The notes: generated from the sequence alone by a model not told the origin. A DNA stretch of 64,000 nucleotides from Rubrimonas cliftonensis (GCF_900107585.1 NZ_FNQM01000001.1:524277-588276); one strand, 5' to 3'; counted from the stretch's first letter, positions 11,513 through 21,386 are shown. Made by a program: numbers and translations.

Positions 11513-12634
11513 ATGACCGCCATCACCCGCCGCACAGCCCTGTCCGGGGCCGCCGCCGCCATCGCCGCGCCAGCCGTGCTCCGCGCGACCGACGCGCTCT
11601 CGTCCTCGGGCCAGGTCAACGTCTTCGCCTGGGGCGACTACATCCAGCAGAACCAGATCGACTGGTTCACGAGCAAGACCGGCGTCGCCGTGAATCTCTC
11701 GACCTACGGTTCGAACGACGAGGCCGAGCAGAAGCTGCGCGCCGCCGGCGGCAAGGGCTTCGACCTCGTGTTCCCCTCTGTCACCAACGTGCCGAACTAC
11801 CGCTATGAGGGCGAGCTCCTGCTCCAGCCGATCGACGAGTCCAGGGTCGCGATGGACAACATCATCCCCTCGATGGTGCGCGACAGCATCCAGCTCGGCG
11901 GCGTGCAGGACGGCAAGCGCGTGGCGCTGCCGTTCAACTGGGGCACCGAGGCGATCACCTTCGACAGCGAGGCGCTGCCGCTCGACGTCGTCTCCTTCGG
12001 CGACCTGTGGCGCGAGGGCCTGGGCCCGAAGGCGGCTTTCCGCCAGAAGTCGGTTATCGTCGGCACCGGCCTCTATCTCGACGCCATCGGCGAGGTTCCC
12101 TCCAACCGCATGATGGACGTGTACAAGACCGAGGACGACGCCAAGCGCGTGTTCGCCGCGGCGGCCGATTTCGTCATCCGCCACAAGGGCAACATCGGCG
12201 CGTTCTGGAACAACGCAACCGAGGCGACTGCCGCCTTCACCGAGGCCGGCTGCGTCATCGGCCAGACCTGGGACACCACCGGCATCAAGCTCGGCTGGGA
12301 CGTCTCGCCCAAGTGGAAGTACCGCATGCCCAAGGAAGGCGGCATCACCTGGATGGACTCCGTCGCGATCCCGTCCGGCGCCGAGAACATCGAGCAGGCC
12401 TACGCGTTCATGAACGCCTGCTTCGAGGGCGAGATGGCCGGCCTGCATGTGCAGAACACCGGCTACAATTCCGCCGCCACGCGCGCGGCCGAGTTCGCCG
12501 GCGAGCAGTACGCCCGCACCTTCGCCGAGATCTACACGCCCGAGGCGCTCTCGAACCTCTGGTGGTGGCAGGCCGACACGCCCTGGTTCGCCACCACGCG
12601 CCAGCTCTACGTCGACACCATCACCAACGCCTGA
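11513..12634 (+). CDS. Spermidine/putrescine-type ABC transporter substrate-binding protein
   Basis: A 373-residue periplasmic binding protein of the PotD-like extracellular family 1/8 group. A Tat-like signal (TRRTALSGAAAAIAAPAVLRA) precedes QVNVFAWGDYIQQNQIDWF, the usual start of mature PotD-type proteins. The ligand pocket region includes WGTEAITFD and QTWDTTG. It is the first gene of an importer operon with an ATPase and two permeases. AGGAG about 8 nt upstream supports the ATG at 11513 over a TTG at 11495. The exact ligand (polyamine or related amine) is inferred only from family. Confidence 0.9.
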   Translation: MTAITRRTALSGAAAAIAAPAVLRATDALSSSGQVNVFAWGDYIQQNQIDWFTSKTGVAVNLSTYGSNDEAEQKLRAAGGKGFDLVFPSVTNVPNYRYEGELLLQPIDESRVAMDNIIPSMVRDSIQLGGVQDGKRVALPFNWGTEAITFDSEALPLDVVSFGDLWREGLGPKAAFRQKSVIVGTGLYLDAIGEVPSNRMMDVYKTEDDAKRVFAAAADFVIRHKGNIGAFWNNATEATAAFTEAGCVIGQTWDTTGIKLGWDVSPKWKYRMPKEGGITWMDSVAIPSGAENIEQAYAFMNACFEGEMAGLHVQNTGYNSAATRAAEFAGEQYARTFAEIYTPEALSNLWWWQADTPWFATTRQLYVDTITNA

Positions 12635-12663
12635 GCCGGCGCCCGACACGGCGCACGACACCG

Positions 12664-12688
12664 GGCGGGGCCTGCCGCGGGCCCCGCC
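12664..12688 (+). promoter_or_regulatory. 9-bp GC hairpin between binding-protein and ATPase genes
   Basis: GGCGGGGCC (12664-12672) pairs perfectly with GGCCCCGCC (12680-12688) around a 7-nt loop in the 80-nt gap between the first two transporter genes. There is no T-tract. In many ABC operons such a hairpin protects the upstream mRNA so the binding protein is made in excess; that role here is inference. Confidence 0.6.
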
Positions 12689-12714
12689 TCACCCCGCCAG
12701 CGGAGGACCGGGAG

Positions 12715-13821
12715 ATGCTCGACCAGGCGCGGATGCAGGGGCGAGAAGTCGCCCTCGACGGCCTCTCGATGCGCTTCGGCGACTTCACCGCCGTGCATCC
12801 GACCGATCTGACGATCCGCGCGGGCGAGTTCTTCTCGATCCTCGGCCCCTCGGGCTGCGGCAAGACCACGGTCCTGCGCGCGATCTCGGGCTTCGCGGCG
12901 CCCAGCGCCGGCCGCGTGCTCATCGGCGGCGACGACGTGACCGCGCTGGGCCCCAACCGCCGCCCCACCGCGCTGATCTTCCAGAGCCTCGCGCTCTTTC
13001 CGCTGATGACGGTATGGGAGAACGTCGCGTTCGGGCTGGAGGCGCGCGGCATGGCCCGCGCCGAGCGCCGCCGCCGCGCGGACGCCCTGCTCGAACTCGT
13101 GGCGCTGGAGGGCCAGGGCGACAAGCGGCCCGCGCAGCTCTCCGGCGGCCAGCGCCAGCGCGTCGCCGTGGCGCGCGCCCTGGCGGTCGAACCCGCGGTG
13201 CTGCTGCTGGACGAGCCGCTCTCCGCGCTGGACCTCAAGCTCCGCCAGCACATGCGCGCCGAGCTGAAGGCGATCCAGCGCCGCACCGGCGTCACCTTCG
13301 TCTACATCACCCACGATCAGGGCGAGGCGCTGACGATGTCGGACCGCATCGCGGTGATGAACGCCGGACGCATCGAGCAGGTCGACGCGGCGAACGTGAT
13401 CTACGACCGGCCCGAGACGCCCTTCGTCGCGACCTTCGTCGGCGAGCAGAACGTGTTCGAGGGCCGCGTCGAATCGGTCGCCGAGGGCTTCGCCGCCGTA
13501 GCCACGCCGCAGGGCCGGTTCCGCGCCATCGACCGCGCCGGCCTCGCGCCCGGCGAGGCCGCCGCCGTGATGGTGCGACCCGAGCGGACCGCGCCGGCCG
13601 CGAACGCGCCCTCCGACGCCAACCGCTTCACGGCCCGGGTCGAGCGCATCGACATGGAGGGCCCGTATCTCATCGCGCATCTGCGCGCGGGCGACGCGGC
13701 GGCGGCGCTGCATGTGCCGAACCTCGCCGGCGCCGCGGCGGGTCTGACCGGCGCCGTCGAGGCCGCCTTCCGGCCCGAGGACGCCGCCGCCTTCCGGCCG
13801 GGGGGACGCGCCCGTGGCTGA
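12715..13821 (+). CDS. Polyamine-type ABC transporter ATP-binding protein
   Basis: A 368-residue PotA-like ATPase. Walker A is GPSGCGKTT, the Q-loop is IFQSLALFP, the signature is LSGGQRQRVAVARAL, Walker B is LLLDEPLSALD and the H-loop is ITHDQGEA. The C-terminal ~130 residues form the TOBE/OB regulatory domain (VMVRPERT). It energises the two permeases that follow. Start ATG at 12715 behind GGAGGACCGGGAG. The 3' end overlaps the next permease start by 8 nt (GTGGCTGA). Confidence 0.94.
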   Translation: MLDQARMQGREVALDGLSMRFGDFTAVHPTDLTIRAGEFFSILGPSGCGKTTVLRAISGFAAPSAGRVLIGGDDVTALGPNRRPTALIFQSLALFPLMTVWENVAFGLEARGMARAERRRRADALLELVALEGQGDKRPAQLSGGQRQRVAVARALAVEPAVLLLDEPLSALDLKLRQHMRAELKAIQRRTGVTFVYITHDQGEALTMSDRIAVMNAGRIEQVDAANVIYDRPETPFVATFVGEQNVFEGRVESVAEGFAAVATPQGRFRAIDRAGLAPGEAAAVMVRPERTAPAANAPSDANRFTARVERIDMEGPYLIAHLRAGDAAAALHVPNLAGAAAGLTGAVEAAFRPEDAAAFRPGGRARG

Positions 13822-15004
13822 ACTCGTCCGCGCCTACGGCCGCGGCCTCGCCGCGGTCTTCGCCGGGCTGACCGCGGTGTGGCTGGTGCTGATGGTCGCC
13901 CTGCCGATGGCGAACATGACCAAGCGCGCCTTCACGCTCGAAATCCGCGACGGCCCCTCGGCGCAGATGCGCGTCGAACTCGAGCGGGCCCGCCAGCAGA
14001 TCGCCGTGATCGACTTCGACATCGCCGCCGCCGAGACCGAGATCGCGCGCGGGTCCGCCCCAGCCGCCGCGCCGAGCCCGTCCGACCCGTTCGCCGGCCT
14101 GACCGGGCGCGCGAGTCCCGGCATGGCGGCGCCCTCGCCTGGCGGAGGCGGCGCCGAGCCGCCGGAGGCGCGGATAGAGCGGCTGCGCGCCGAACGCGCC
14201 GAGGCGGTCGCTGCGATCCCGGCGATGGCGGCCGAGGTCGAGCGGCTGCGCGCCGGGGAGGACGCCCGAGCCGGGCTGTCGGTCGAGAACTTCACCACCA
14301 TGAGCCCGCTCCACTGGCGCGTGTTCGGCCTGACCTTTCTCTATTGCGTGGCGGTGACGACGATCGCGCTGGTGGTCTGCTACCCCGTCGCCTACGCCGT
14401 CGCGCAGGCGCAGGGAACGGGGCGCGCGGGGCTGCTGCTGCTGGGCCTCGTCGTGCCCTACGCGATCAACGAACTGCTGCGCATCTTCGCCTGGACCATG
14501 ATCCTCGCCAACAACGGCATCCTGAACGGCGCGCTGGACGCGCTGGGTGTCATCGACCTCGAAGGCGGCGAGACGATCCGCTGGCTCGCCTCCAACGGCT
14601 CGGTCTTCGCGGTGATGGTCTACGCCTATGTCCTGTTCATGGTGTTCCCGATCTACAACGCGATCGAGACGCTGGAGCGCGCGCAGATCGAGGCGGCGCG
14701 CGATCTCGGCGCCTCGGTCTGGCGCATCCACCGCCGCGTCGTGATCCCCCACGCCAAGCCCGGCATCGCGGTGGGCTGCATCATGACCTTCATGCTGTCG
14801 GCCGGTTCGATCAGCGTGCCGGGCCTTGTCGGGCCGGGCCTGCATCCGGACTGGTTCAGCCAGATCATCTACCGCAACTTCTTCGAGGCCGCGAACTGGA
14901 ACGTCGGCTCGGCGCGGGCGCTGATGCTGCTGATCCTTTCCACCGCCTTCATCATCGGCGTCATGCGGGCCTTCGGGGTCGGCGTGAAGGAGATCGCCAA
15001 ATGA
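13814..15004 (+). CDS. Polyamine-type ABC transporter permease (PotB-like) with large periplasmic insertion
   Basis: A 396-residue permease with TM1 at residues 11-33 and the remaining five segments after residue 170. The EAA loop (ETLERAQIEAARDLGASVWRIHRRVVIPHAKPG) marks the ATPase contact. Between TM1 and TM2 there is an unusual insert of about 115 residues (45-160). It holds two charged helical stretches (51-80 and 116-148) joined by a Pro/Gly-rich linker and is predicted to be periplasmic; ordinary PotB proteins are about 100 residues shorter. GTG start overlapping the ATPase stop; the stop overlaps the next start (ATGA). Confidence 0.9.
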   Translation: MAELVRAYGRGLAAVFAGLTAVWLVLMVALPMANMTKRAFTLEIRDGPSAQMRVELERARQQIAVIDFDIAAAETEIARGSAPAAAPSPSDPFAGLTGRASPGMAAPSPGGGGAEPPEARIERLRAERAEAVAAIPAMAAEVERLRAGEDARAGLSVENFTTMSPLHWRVFGLTFLYCVAVTTIALVVCYPVAYAVAQAQGTGRAGLLLLGLVVPYAINELLRIFAWTMILANNGILNGALDALGVIDLEGGETIRWLASNGSVFAVMVYAYVLFMVFPIYNAIETLERAQIEAARDLGASVWRIHRRVVIPHAKPGIAVGCIMTFMLSAGSISVPGLVGPGLHPDWFSQIIYRNFFEAANWNVGSARALMLLILSTAFIIGVMRAFGVGVKEIAK

Positions 15005-15885
15005 CCGCCGCCGCAGACGTCCCGGCCCCGGTCCCGGCCCGCGCGGGCGCCGCCGCGGGTTCAGGCGGCGTGGACTGGGCGCAGGTCGCGCTCAACGCCT
15101 ATATCGTCGTGTTCATGCTCTACCTGTTCCTGCCGCTGGCGCTGATGGCCCTCGCCGCGTTCAACGCCAACGACACGCCGAGCGTGACGGACTGGCGCGG
15201 CTTCACCCTCGACTGGTTCACGGGCCGCACCGACGAGGCGGGCGAGGTCGTCGTGCGCGGCCTGCCGCAGGAGACGCGGTTTCTCGAGGGCCTGATGCGC
15301 TCCGTGGGCATCGCGCTGGGGGTGATCGCGCTCGCCATCCCGCTGGGGCTCGCCGCGGCGCTGGTGCTGTCGCGGCTCGGCGCGGCGTCGGGGTCGTTTC
15401 TCTACACGCTGCTCGTCTCGCCGATCCTGACGCCCGGCATCGTCCTCGGCGTCTCGACCATGACGCTGTGGCGCGACGCCTTCGGCGTGGAGGCCGGGCC
15501 GCTGACCGTGGTGGTGGCGCATTCCAGCTTCATCGCCAGCTACTGCATGCTGATGTTCATGGCGCGGCTGCAACGGCTCGACCCCGCGCTGGAGGAGGCC
15601 GCGCTCGACCTCGGCGCCTCGAACCTGTTCGCCTTCCGGCGCGTGACCCTGCCCTTCCTGTGGCCGACGATCGCCACGGCGTCGGTGGTGGCGTTCCTGC
15701 AGAGCTTCGAGAACTACAACACCACCTTCTTCGCCATCGGCTCGTCGTTCACCCTCGTCACCGAGATCGGCTCGCGGATGCGCTTCGGCCTGTCGCCGAC
15801 AATCAACGCGATCGGCGTGCTGTTCATCGTGCTGACCGTGGCGGCGGCCGCGGTCTGGGTGCTGCTGCGGCGCCGTCAGGGGTGA
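15001..15885 (+). CDS. Polyamine-type ABC transporter permease (PotC-like)
   Basis: A 294-residue second permease with about six transmembrane segments and the EAA loop EEAALDLGASNLFAFRRVTLPFLWP. The first ~25 residues are a disordered Ala/Pro leader. It pairs with the PotB-like subunit to form the membrane channel. Start ATG at 15001 overlaps the previous stop as ATGA, so translation is coupled. Confidence 0.93.
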   Translation: MTAAADVPAPVPARAGAAAGSGGVDWAQVALNAYIVVFMLYLFLPLALMALAAFNANDTPSVTDWRGFTLDWFTGRTDEAGEVVVRGLPQETRFLEGLMRSVGIALGVIALAIPLGLAAALVLSRLGAASGSFLYTLLVSPILTPGIVLGVSTMTLWRDAFGVEAGPLTVVVAHSSFIASYCMLMFMARLQRLDPALEEAALDLGASNLFAFRRVTLPFLWPTIATASVVAFLQSFENYNTTFFAIGSSFTLVTEIGSRMRFGLSPTINAIGVLFIVLTVAAAAVWVLLRRRQG

Positions 15886-15932
15886 GCGGCGGCGCCTTGA
15901 CGAAAGGCCCCTCAGCGCGCCCTGCTGCCGAC

Positions 15933-16628
15933 ATGGAGCTGATCTTCCGCCGCCGCGCCGAGCATGTGGGCCTGCCGGAGCCGACGCCGGCCGCCTCGGG
16001 CCTGCCGGACTGGCTGCGCGCCATGCCCTCGACCGCGCCGAGCGCCGCGGCTGGCGCCGAGGTTCGCACGCTGAAGCACTGCCCGCCGCTGATCGACGCG
16101 ATGGGAGCCGGCGTGCTGGCGCCGCTCGCAGCAGATGTCGAGGTCGCCGGCGGCGTGCTGCGCTGGACCTCCGACATCGCCCCGCTAGACGGCGTCTCGC
16201 CCAGCCCCATCGGCGTCCACGTCCCGGAGCAGGCGGCGGGCGGACCGCTCGACCCCGGCGACGGCTTCATCGTGAAGTTCATGAACTTCTGGGCGATCGA
16301 GGCGCCGCCGGGCTGGTCGGTGCTTGCGACCCACCCCGCCAACCGGCTCGACCTGCCGTTCCGGACCCTGACCGGCCTCGTGGACTGCGACCGTTTCGCG
16401 CTGGGGCTGGTCCATTTCCCGGCGCTCTGGATCGACCCCGGCTTCGAGGGCGTGCTGCGACGCGGCACGCCGGTGGCGCAGCTGCTGGCCGTGCCCCGCG
16501 CGCAGCCCGCCCTGCGCCTGGCAGTGCTGAGCGACGCCGAGGCGGCCGAGCAGGCCGCGCTGAGGGCCCGCCTCGCCGCGGAGCCCGGCGTCTATCGCCG
16601 CATGAAGCGCGGCGGCGACCGACCATGA
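15933..16628 (+). CDS. DUF6065-like hypothetical protein
   Basis: A 231-residue protein without signal peptide or membrane segment. Recognisable blocks are KHCPPLIDAMGAGVLAPLAADV, IVKFMNFWAIEAPPGWSVLATHPANR, LTGLVDCDRF and GTPVAQLLAVPR, a pattern I associate with DUF6065 proteins of unknown function. It follows the permease by 47 nt on the same strand and may belong to the same transcript, but DUF6065 genes are not usual transporter components. It is convergent with thrS. The ATG at 15933 is the first good start. Confidence 0.65.
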   Translation: MELIFRRRAEHVGLPEPTPAASGLPDWLRAMPSTAPSAAAGAEVRTLKHCPPLIDAMGAGVLAPLAADVEVAGGVLRWTSDIAPLDGVSPSPIGVHVPEQAAGGPLDPGDGFIVKFMNFWAIEAPPGWSVLATHPANRLDLPFRTLTGLVDCDRFALGLVHFPALWIDPGFEGVLRRGTPVAQLLAVPRAQPALRLAVLSDAEAAEQAALRARLAAEPGVYRRMKRGGDRP

Positions 16629-16662
16629 CGCCGAGGCGGGCGGCTCGGCCGTCCGCGCGCCG

Positions 16663-18648
16663 TCAGCCCACGCGCAGATCCGGCGGCGCGGCCTCGGCCG
16701 CCAGCAGGCTGACCGCCTCGCCCAGCGGCATCGCCTTCTGCCCCTGCTCGCCCAGACGGCGCAGGGAGACGGTCCGGCTCTCGACCTCCTGCCGCCCCAG
16801 CGCGAGGATGGCCGGAACATGGGCGGCGGAGTGCTCGCGCACCTTGTAGTTGATCTTCTCGTTGCGCAGGTCGGGCTCCACCCGCAGGCCCGCCGCCCGC
16901 AGCGCCGAGACCACCTCCGCGGCGTAGCCGTCGGCGTCGGACACGATGGTCGCGACGACGGCCTGCGTCGGCGCCAGCCACAGCGGGAAGCGCCCGGCGC
17001 AGTTCTCGATCAGGATGCCGAGGAACCGCTCGAAGGAGCCGAGGATGGCCCGGTGCATCATCACCGGCCGCCGTTTTTCCCCCGAGGCGTCAACATACTC
17101 CGCGTCTAGCCTCTCAGGGAGATTGAAGTCGGCCTGAAAAGTGCCGCACTGCCATTCGCGACCGATCGCGTCGGTCAGCTTGAAGTCGAGCTTGGGGCCG
17201 TAGAAGGCGCCCTCGCCGGGGTCGACCTCGTAGTCGTTCGTGATCTTCCTGATCGCGCTCTCCAGCGCCGCCTCGGCCTTGTCCCAGATTTCGTCCGAGC
17301 CCACGCGCTGCTCGGGCCGGGTCGAGAGCTTGATGTCGAAGCTCGGGAAGCCGAGATCGGCGTAGACCGAGCCGAGCAGCGCGATGAACTTCGCGCATTC
17401 GTCCTCGATCTGGTCCTCGGTGCAGAAGATATGCGCGTCGTCCTGCGTGAAGCCGCGCACCCGCATCAGCCCGTGCATCGAGCCGGAGCTCTCGTAGCGG
17501 TGGCAGGAGCCGAACTCCGCGAGGCGCAGCGGCAGGTCGCGGTAGCTTTTCAGGTCGCGGTTGTAGATCTGCACGTGGCAGGGGCAGTTCATCGGCTTCA
17601 GCGCGTTGACGCGCTTCTCGTTGGCGTGGGCGGCGCCCTCCGCGCTCTCGTCGATCTCCGTGATGAACATGTTCTCACGGTATTTGTCCCAGTGGCCGGA
17701 AGCCTCCCACAGCTTGCGGTCGACGACCTGCGGCGTGCGGATCTCCTTGTATCCGGCCGCGGTCAGCCGGCGGCGCATGTAGTCCTCCAGCGCGCGATAG
17801 ATGGTCCAGCCCTGCGGGTGCCAGAACACCATCCCCGGCGCCTCCTCCTGCAGGTGGAAGAGCTTCATCTCGCGCCCGAGCCGGCGGTGGTCGCGCCTGG
17901 CGGCCTCCTCCAGCATGGTGAGATGCGCCTCGAGGTCCTTCCGCGACCGGAAGGCGACGCCGTAGATGCGCTGGAGCTGCCTGTTGCGGCTGTCGCCCCG
18001 CCAGTAGGCCCCGGCGACGCGCATCAGCTTGAAGGCGTCTGGCGGCACCTGCCCGGTATGGGCGAGATGCGGGCCGCGGCAGAGATCCTGCCAGGGCCCG
18101 TGCCAGTACATGCGGATCGGCTCGTCGCCGGGGATCGCCTCGATCAGCTCGACCTTGAACGGCTCGCCGGCGGCGCGGTAGTGCGCGACGGCGCGCTCAC
18201 GCGGCCAAACCTCGGTACGCACCGGGTCTCGCGCGGCGATGATCTGGCGCATCCGCGCCTCGATCGCATCGAAATCCGCTTCGGTGAAGGGCTCGGCGCG
18301 GTCGAAGTCGTAGTACCAGCCGTGCTCCACCACCGGCCCGATGGTCACCTTCACGTCGGGCCAGAGTTCCTGCACCGCGCGCGCCATGATGTGCGCGCAG
18401 TCGTGGCGGATGAGTTCGAGCGCCTCGTCGTCCCTGCCGGTCACGATGGCGAGCGCGGCGTCGCCCTCCAGCTTCTCCGAGAGGTCGGTCAGGCGACCGT
18501 CGATCTTCGCGGCGAAGGCGGCCTTGCCGAGCGAGGGCGCGATGTCCGCCGCGACCTCGGCCGCCGTCGTGCCCGCCGCATAGGCGCGCGTGGCGCCGTC
18601 GGGCAGGGTGACGGTGATGCGGCGGGCGTCGGCTGCGGCCTCGCTCAT
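16663..18648 (-). CDS. thrS: Threonyl-tRNA synthetase
   Basis: A 661-residue class II synthetase with all domains: TGS (residues ~10-70, [13 protein letters not shown]), the N2 editing domain with the zinc-type HDCAHIMA motif, the class II core (motif 2 region [26 protein letters not shown]; zinc cysteine in MNCPCH) and the C-terminal anticodon-binding domain ([16 protein letters not shown]). It charges tRNA-Thr and edits mischarged Ser. It is divergent from the FAD oxidoreductase gene. Confidence 0.97.
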   Translation of the reverse strand: MSEAAADARRITVTLPDGATRAYAAGTTAAEVAADIAPSLGKAAFAAKIDGRLTDLSEKLEGDAALAIVTGRDDEALELIRHDCAHIMARAVQELWPDVKVTIGPVVEHGWYYDFDRAEPFTEADFDAIEARMRQIIAARDPVRTEVWPRERAVAHYRAAGEPFKVELIEAIPGDEPIRMYWHGPWQDLCRGPHLAHTGQVPPDAFKLMRVAGAYWRGDSRNRQLQRIYGVAFRSRKDLEAHLTMLEEAARRDHRRLGREMKLFHLQEEAPGMVFWHPQGWTIYRALEDYMRRRLTAAGYKEIRTPQVVDRKLWEASGHWDKYRENMFITEIDESAEGAAHANEKRVNALKPMNCPCHVQIYNRDLKSYRDLPLRLAEFGSCHRYESSGSMHGLMRVRGFTQDDAHIFCTEDQIEDECAKFIALLGSVYADLGFPSFDIKLSTRPEQRVGSDEIWDKAEAALESAIRKITNDYEVDPGEGAFYGPKLDFKLTDAIGREWQCGTFQADFNLPERLDAEYVDASGEKRRPVMMHRAILGSFERFLGILIENCAGRFPLWLAPTQAVVATIVSDADGYAAEVVSALRAAGLRVEPDLRNEKINYKVREHSAAHVPAILALGRQEVESRTVSLRRLGEQGQKAMPLGEAVSLLAAEAAPPDLRVG

Positions 18649-18795
18649 GGCTCTGGCTCCTGATGTGCGTGCGGGCGCACACTCCGCAGCCGCCCCCTCG
18701 CTGTCAAGCAGAGCACTGGCGGGCGCCGCGCCCCATCGACGCCGCCGCCCGCCCGGCGATACTGCGACGCGGAATCAACGCGCGGAGCCGCCCCA

Positions 18796-20127
18796 ATGCC
18801 CGGACCGACCCCCGACCCCGTCGACGGCGCCGCCGACCTGCCCGCGCGCGCGGACGCGGTGATCGTCGGCGGCGGGATCATCGGCGCCTGCGCGGCGCTG
18901 GAGCTGGCCGAGCGCGGCCTCTCCGTCGTCCTGTGCGAGAAGGGCGTCGTCGCCGGCGAGCAGTCGAGCCGCAACTGGGGCTGGGTGCGGCTGACCCGGC
19001 GCGACCCGCGCGAGATCGACCTCATGAGCCTGTCGATCCGGCTCTGGGGCGAACTCGCCGAGCGCATCGGCGCCGATGTCGGCTATCGGCGCTGCGGCGT
19101 GGTCGCGCCGTTCTTTTCGGAAGCGGAGCGGGAGGACGCAGCCGCCTGGCTCGCCCATCTCGACGGCCGCCAGCACCGCGTTCGACTGATCGACGCGGCC
19201 GAGACGGCGCGGCTCACGCCCGGCTCGACGCTGAAGCCGCTCGGCGCCCTCCATGCGCCCGAGGACGGGCGCGCCGAGCCGCAGGCGGCGGCGCCGGCCG
19301 TCGCGCGCGCGGCGCAGGCGCGCGGCGTGCGCGTCGTTCAGGGCTGCGCCGTGCGGCGCATCGAGACCGCAGGCGGCCGCGTGACCGGCGCGATCACCGA
19401 GCGCGGCCGCATCGCCGCGCCGCTGGTGGTGACGGCCGGCGGCGTCTGGACGCGGCTGCTGCTGCGCGACGCGGGCGTGACCCTGCCGCAGCTGCGCATC
19501 CTCAACTCGGTGCTGCGCACCGCGCCGCTCGAGCACGGCCCCGAGATCACCGTGCGCGGCCCGGGCTTCTCCGCGCGCAGGCGGGCGGACGGCGGCTATA
19601 CGGTTTCCGCGCTGTCGGCGAACATCCACGCGATCACGCCGGACAGCTTCCGGTTCCTGCCGAAATACCTGCCCGTGCTGCTCAAGGACTGGCGCAGCGT
19701 GACGCCGAGGCTCGACCGCAGTTTCATCGACGGCCTCGCAGAGCTGCGGCGCTGGGGCGCGGACGACGAGACGCCCTTCGAGCGCGTCCGCACGCTCGAC
19801 CCCGCGCCCGACGCCGCGATGACCGACCGCGCGCTGGCCCGCCTGACCGAGGCGTTCCCGGTGTTCGAGCGGGCGAAGGTCGCCCAGCGCTGGGGCGGCA
19901 TGATCGACGTCACGCCCGACGCCGTGCCGGTGATCTCCACCGCGGCGGGCGTCGAGGGGCTGATCGTGGCGAGCGGCTTCAGCGGCCACGGCTTCGGCCT
20001 CGGCCCGGCGGCGGGGCGGCTGGCGGCGGAGCTGGCGACCTGCGCCGCGCCTTCGGTCGACCCCGCGCCCTATCGCCTGTCGCGCTTCTTCGACGGCTCG
20101 AAGATCACGCCGCTCACCGGGATCTGA
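18796..20127 (+). CDS. FAD-dependent oxidoreductase (DAO/glycine oxidase family)
   Basis: A 443-residue D-amino-acid-oxidase-fold flavoprotein (DadA/SoxB-like group). The Rossmann motif VIVGGGIIGACAALELAERG is at residues 22-41 and is followed by the SRNWGWVR block characteristic of a deaminating-oxidase subgroup. The C-terminal FAD contact is GLIVASGFSGHGFGLGPAAGR. It likely oxidises a small amino acid or N-methyl amine; the substrate is unknown. No partner subunits are adjacent. It is divergent from thrS and convergent with the hydrolase gene. Confidence 0.88.
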   Translation: MPGPTPDPVDGAADLPARADAVIVGGGIIGACAALELAERGLSVVLCEKGVVAGEQSSRNWGWVRLTRRDPREIDLMSLSIRLWGELAERIGADVGYRRCGVVAPFFSEAEREDAAAWLAHLDGRQHRVRLIDAAETARLTPGSTLKPLGALHAPEDGRAEPQAAAPAVARAAQARGVRVVQGCAVRRIETAGGRVTGAITERGRIAAPLVVTAGGVWTRLLLRDAGVTLPQLRILNSVLRTAPLEHGPEITVRGPGFSARRRADGGYTVSALSANIHAITPDSFRFLPKYLPVLLKDWRSVTPRLDRSFIDGLAELRRWGADDETPFERVRTLDPAPDAAMTDRALARLTEAFPVFERAKVAQRWGGMIDVTPDAVPVISTAAGVEGLIVASGFSGHGFGLGPAAGRLAAELATCAAPSVDPAPYRLSRFFDGSKITPLTGI

Positions 20128-20144
20128 ACCGCAGCGCGACGCGC

Positions 20145-20828
20145 TCAGCCGCCAAGCAGTTCGCGCGCCGCGCCCAGCGTGCGCGGCCCCGGCGCATGGC
20201 CCTGCCCGGAGATGATCTCCAGATGCGGCGCGGCGCCGAGCCGCGCCAACGTCGCCTCGGTCTCGCGCACGCGGGCGAGCGGGATGTGGGGGTCGCGCTC
20301 GTGGCAGCTCAGCAGCGCCGGCGTCCCGCCCAGCGATCCGCCATAATCGAACCGCTTCGGGCGCCGACCGTGGAGCTCAGGGTGCGGCCCGCCCTCGCCC
20401 TCGCCAGTACCGACCAGCCCGCCGGAGAACGCGATGACGCCGGCGTAGCGCCGCCCCGCCCGCGCGGCGTGCTCCAGCGCGAGGCAGGCGCCCTGGCTGA
20501 AGCCCATCAGCGCGATGCGGCGGGCGGGCAGACCTTCGGCCATGAGCGCCGCGACGCGCGCCTCCACCGCCGCCAGCGCGCTCTCGACATGCGGCGCGTT
20601 GGCCTCCAGCGGCTCCAGAAAGCTCATCGGCCACCACGACGCGCCCGCCGCCGCCGGCGCGCGCGCGGCGACGCCCTGGGGCGCGAGATGGGCCGCCAGC
20701 GCGAGGATGTCCGCCGGAGAGGCGCCGCGCCCGTGCAGGGCGACGAGCCCCAGCCGCGCCTGCGCAGGCGGCGGCCCTGCCGCGGCGACCGGCTGGCCGC
20801 CATGGGGGTCGGCCGCGGCGGCGCTCAC
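20145..20828 (-). CDS. Alpha/beta hydrolase, carboxylesterase/phospholipase family
   Basis: A 227-residue small esterase of the YpfH/carboxylesterase 2 family. The nucleophile elbow is GFSQG, an oxyanion-type GLVALHGRGAS lies near the N-terminus, and the catalytic Asp (HERDPHIPL) and His (GQGHAPG) are visible. It probably hydrolyses short acyl or lysophospholipid esters. Its start overlaps the stop of the upstream small exported-protein gene by 4 nt (ATGA), indicating one transcript with it. Confidence 0.88.
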   Translation of the reverse strand: MSAAAADPHGGQPVAAAGPPPAQARLGLVALHGRGASPADILALAAHLAPQGVAARAPAAAGASWWPMSFLEPLEANAPHVESALAAVEARVAALMAEGLPARRIALMGFSQGACLALEHAARAGRRYAGVIAFSGGLVGTGEGEGGPHPELHGRRPKRFDYGGSLGGTPALLSCHERDPHIPLARVRETEATLARLGAAPHLEIISGQGHAPGPRTLGAARELLGG

Positions 20829-21331
20829 GGGAACGCCCTGCCGCCGCCGGCGCGGCGCGGTCGGCCCGACCCTTCGGGCGGCGGGATGACGTCTGCCGCG
20901 TCGCCTGGCGCGCCGTCGAACCGGCCCCGCGCCCGGTCCGCCTTCGCCGGCGCGACGTCCTCCGGGCGCGAGGCGATGATGCTCCCACAGGACCAGCGCG
21001 GCCCCTCCGTCGGCTCGCCGCCGAATGGCGCCGCGCGGGCGGCCGTCACGGCGCGCGCGGCGTGGGGGTCGCCCGGCCCGGGCGGCAGGATCCGGCCGCC
21101 CCCGAAGCGGTCGCCGACGATCTCGTCCGAGCCCTCCGGCGCGCAGACGGCGCGCGCCTCGCAGTCGGGCCCAGGCGGGAGACCGGCGCCGGCGCCGGGC
21201 GCCGCAGCGACGCGGAGCGCCGCGGAGGCCGTCGCGCGCGGCGAGACGGCGAACGGCGTGATCAGCGCCACGATGGCGGCGCAGGCGGCGCGGTCGCCTT
21301 GGGTGGGGTCTGGACGGGGCCTCCAGCGCAT
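20825..21331 (-). CDS. Hypothetical small protein, possibly exported
   Basis: A 168-residue protein that I do not recognise. A hydrophobic stretch (AACAAIVALITPFAVSP, residues 15-31) could be a signal peptide or anchor. The rest is Gly/Pro/Ala-rich, with short segments such as CEARAVCAPEGSDEIVGDRFGGGRI. Reality is supported by an excellent ribosome site (AAAGGAG, 8 nt before the ATG at 21331) and by the ATGA overlap with the hydrolase gene. It lies 55 nt downstream of anmK on the same strand. Confidence 0.6.
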   Translation of the reverse strand: MRWRPRPDPTQGDRAACAAIVALITPFAVSPRATASAALRVAAAPGAGAGLPPGPDCEARAVCAPEGSDEIVGDRFGGGRILPPGPGDPHAARAVTAARAAPFGGEPTEGPRWSCGSIIASRPEDVAPAKADRARGRFDGAPGDAADVIPPPEGSGRPRRAGGGRAFP

Positions 21332-21386
21332 CGCGGCGTCTCCTTTCGCGCGGTCGCCGCGATTGGCGGCCGGGCCGGAGCCGCGG

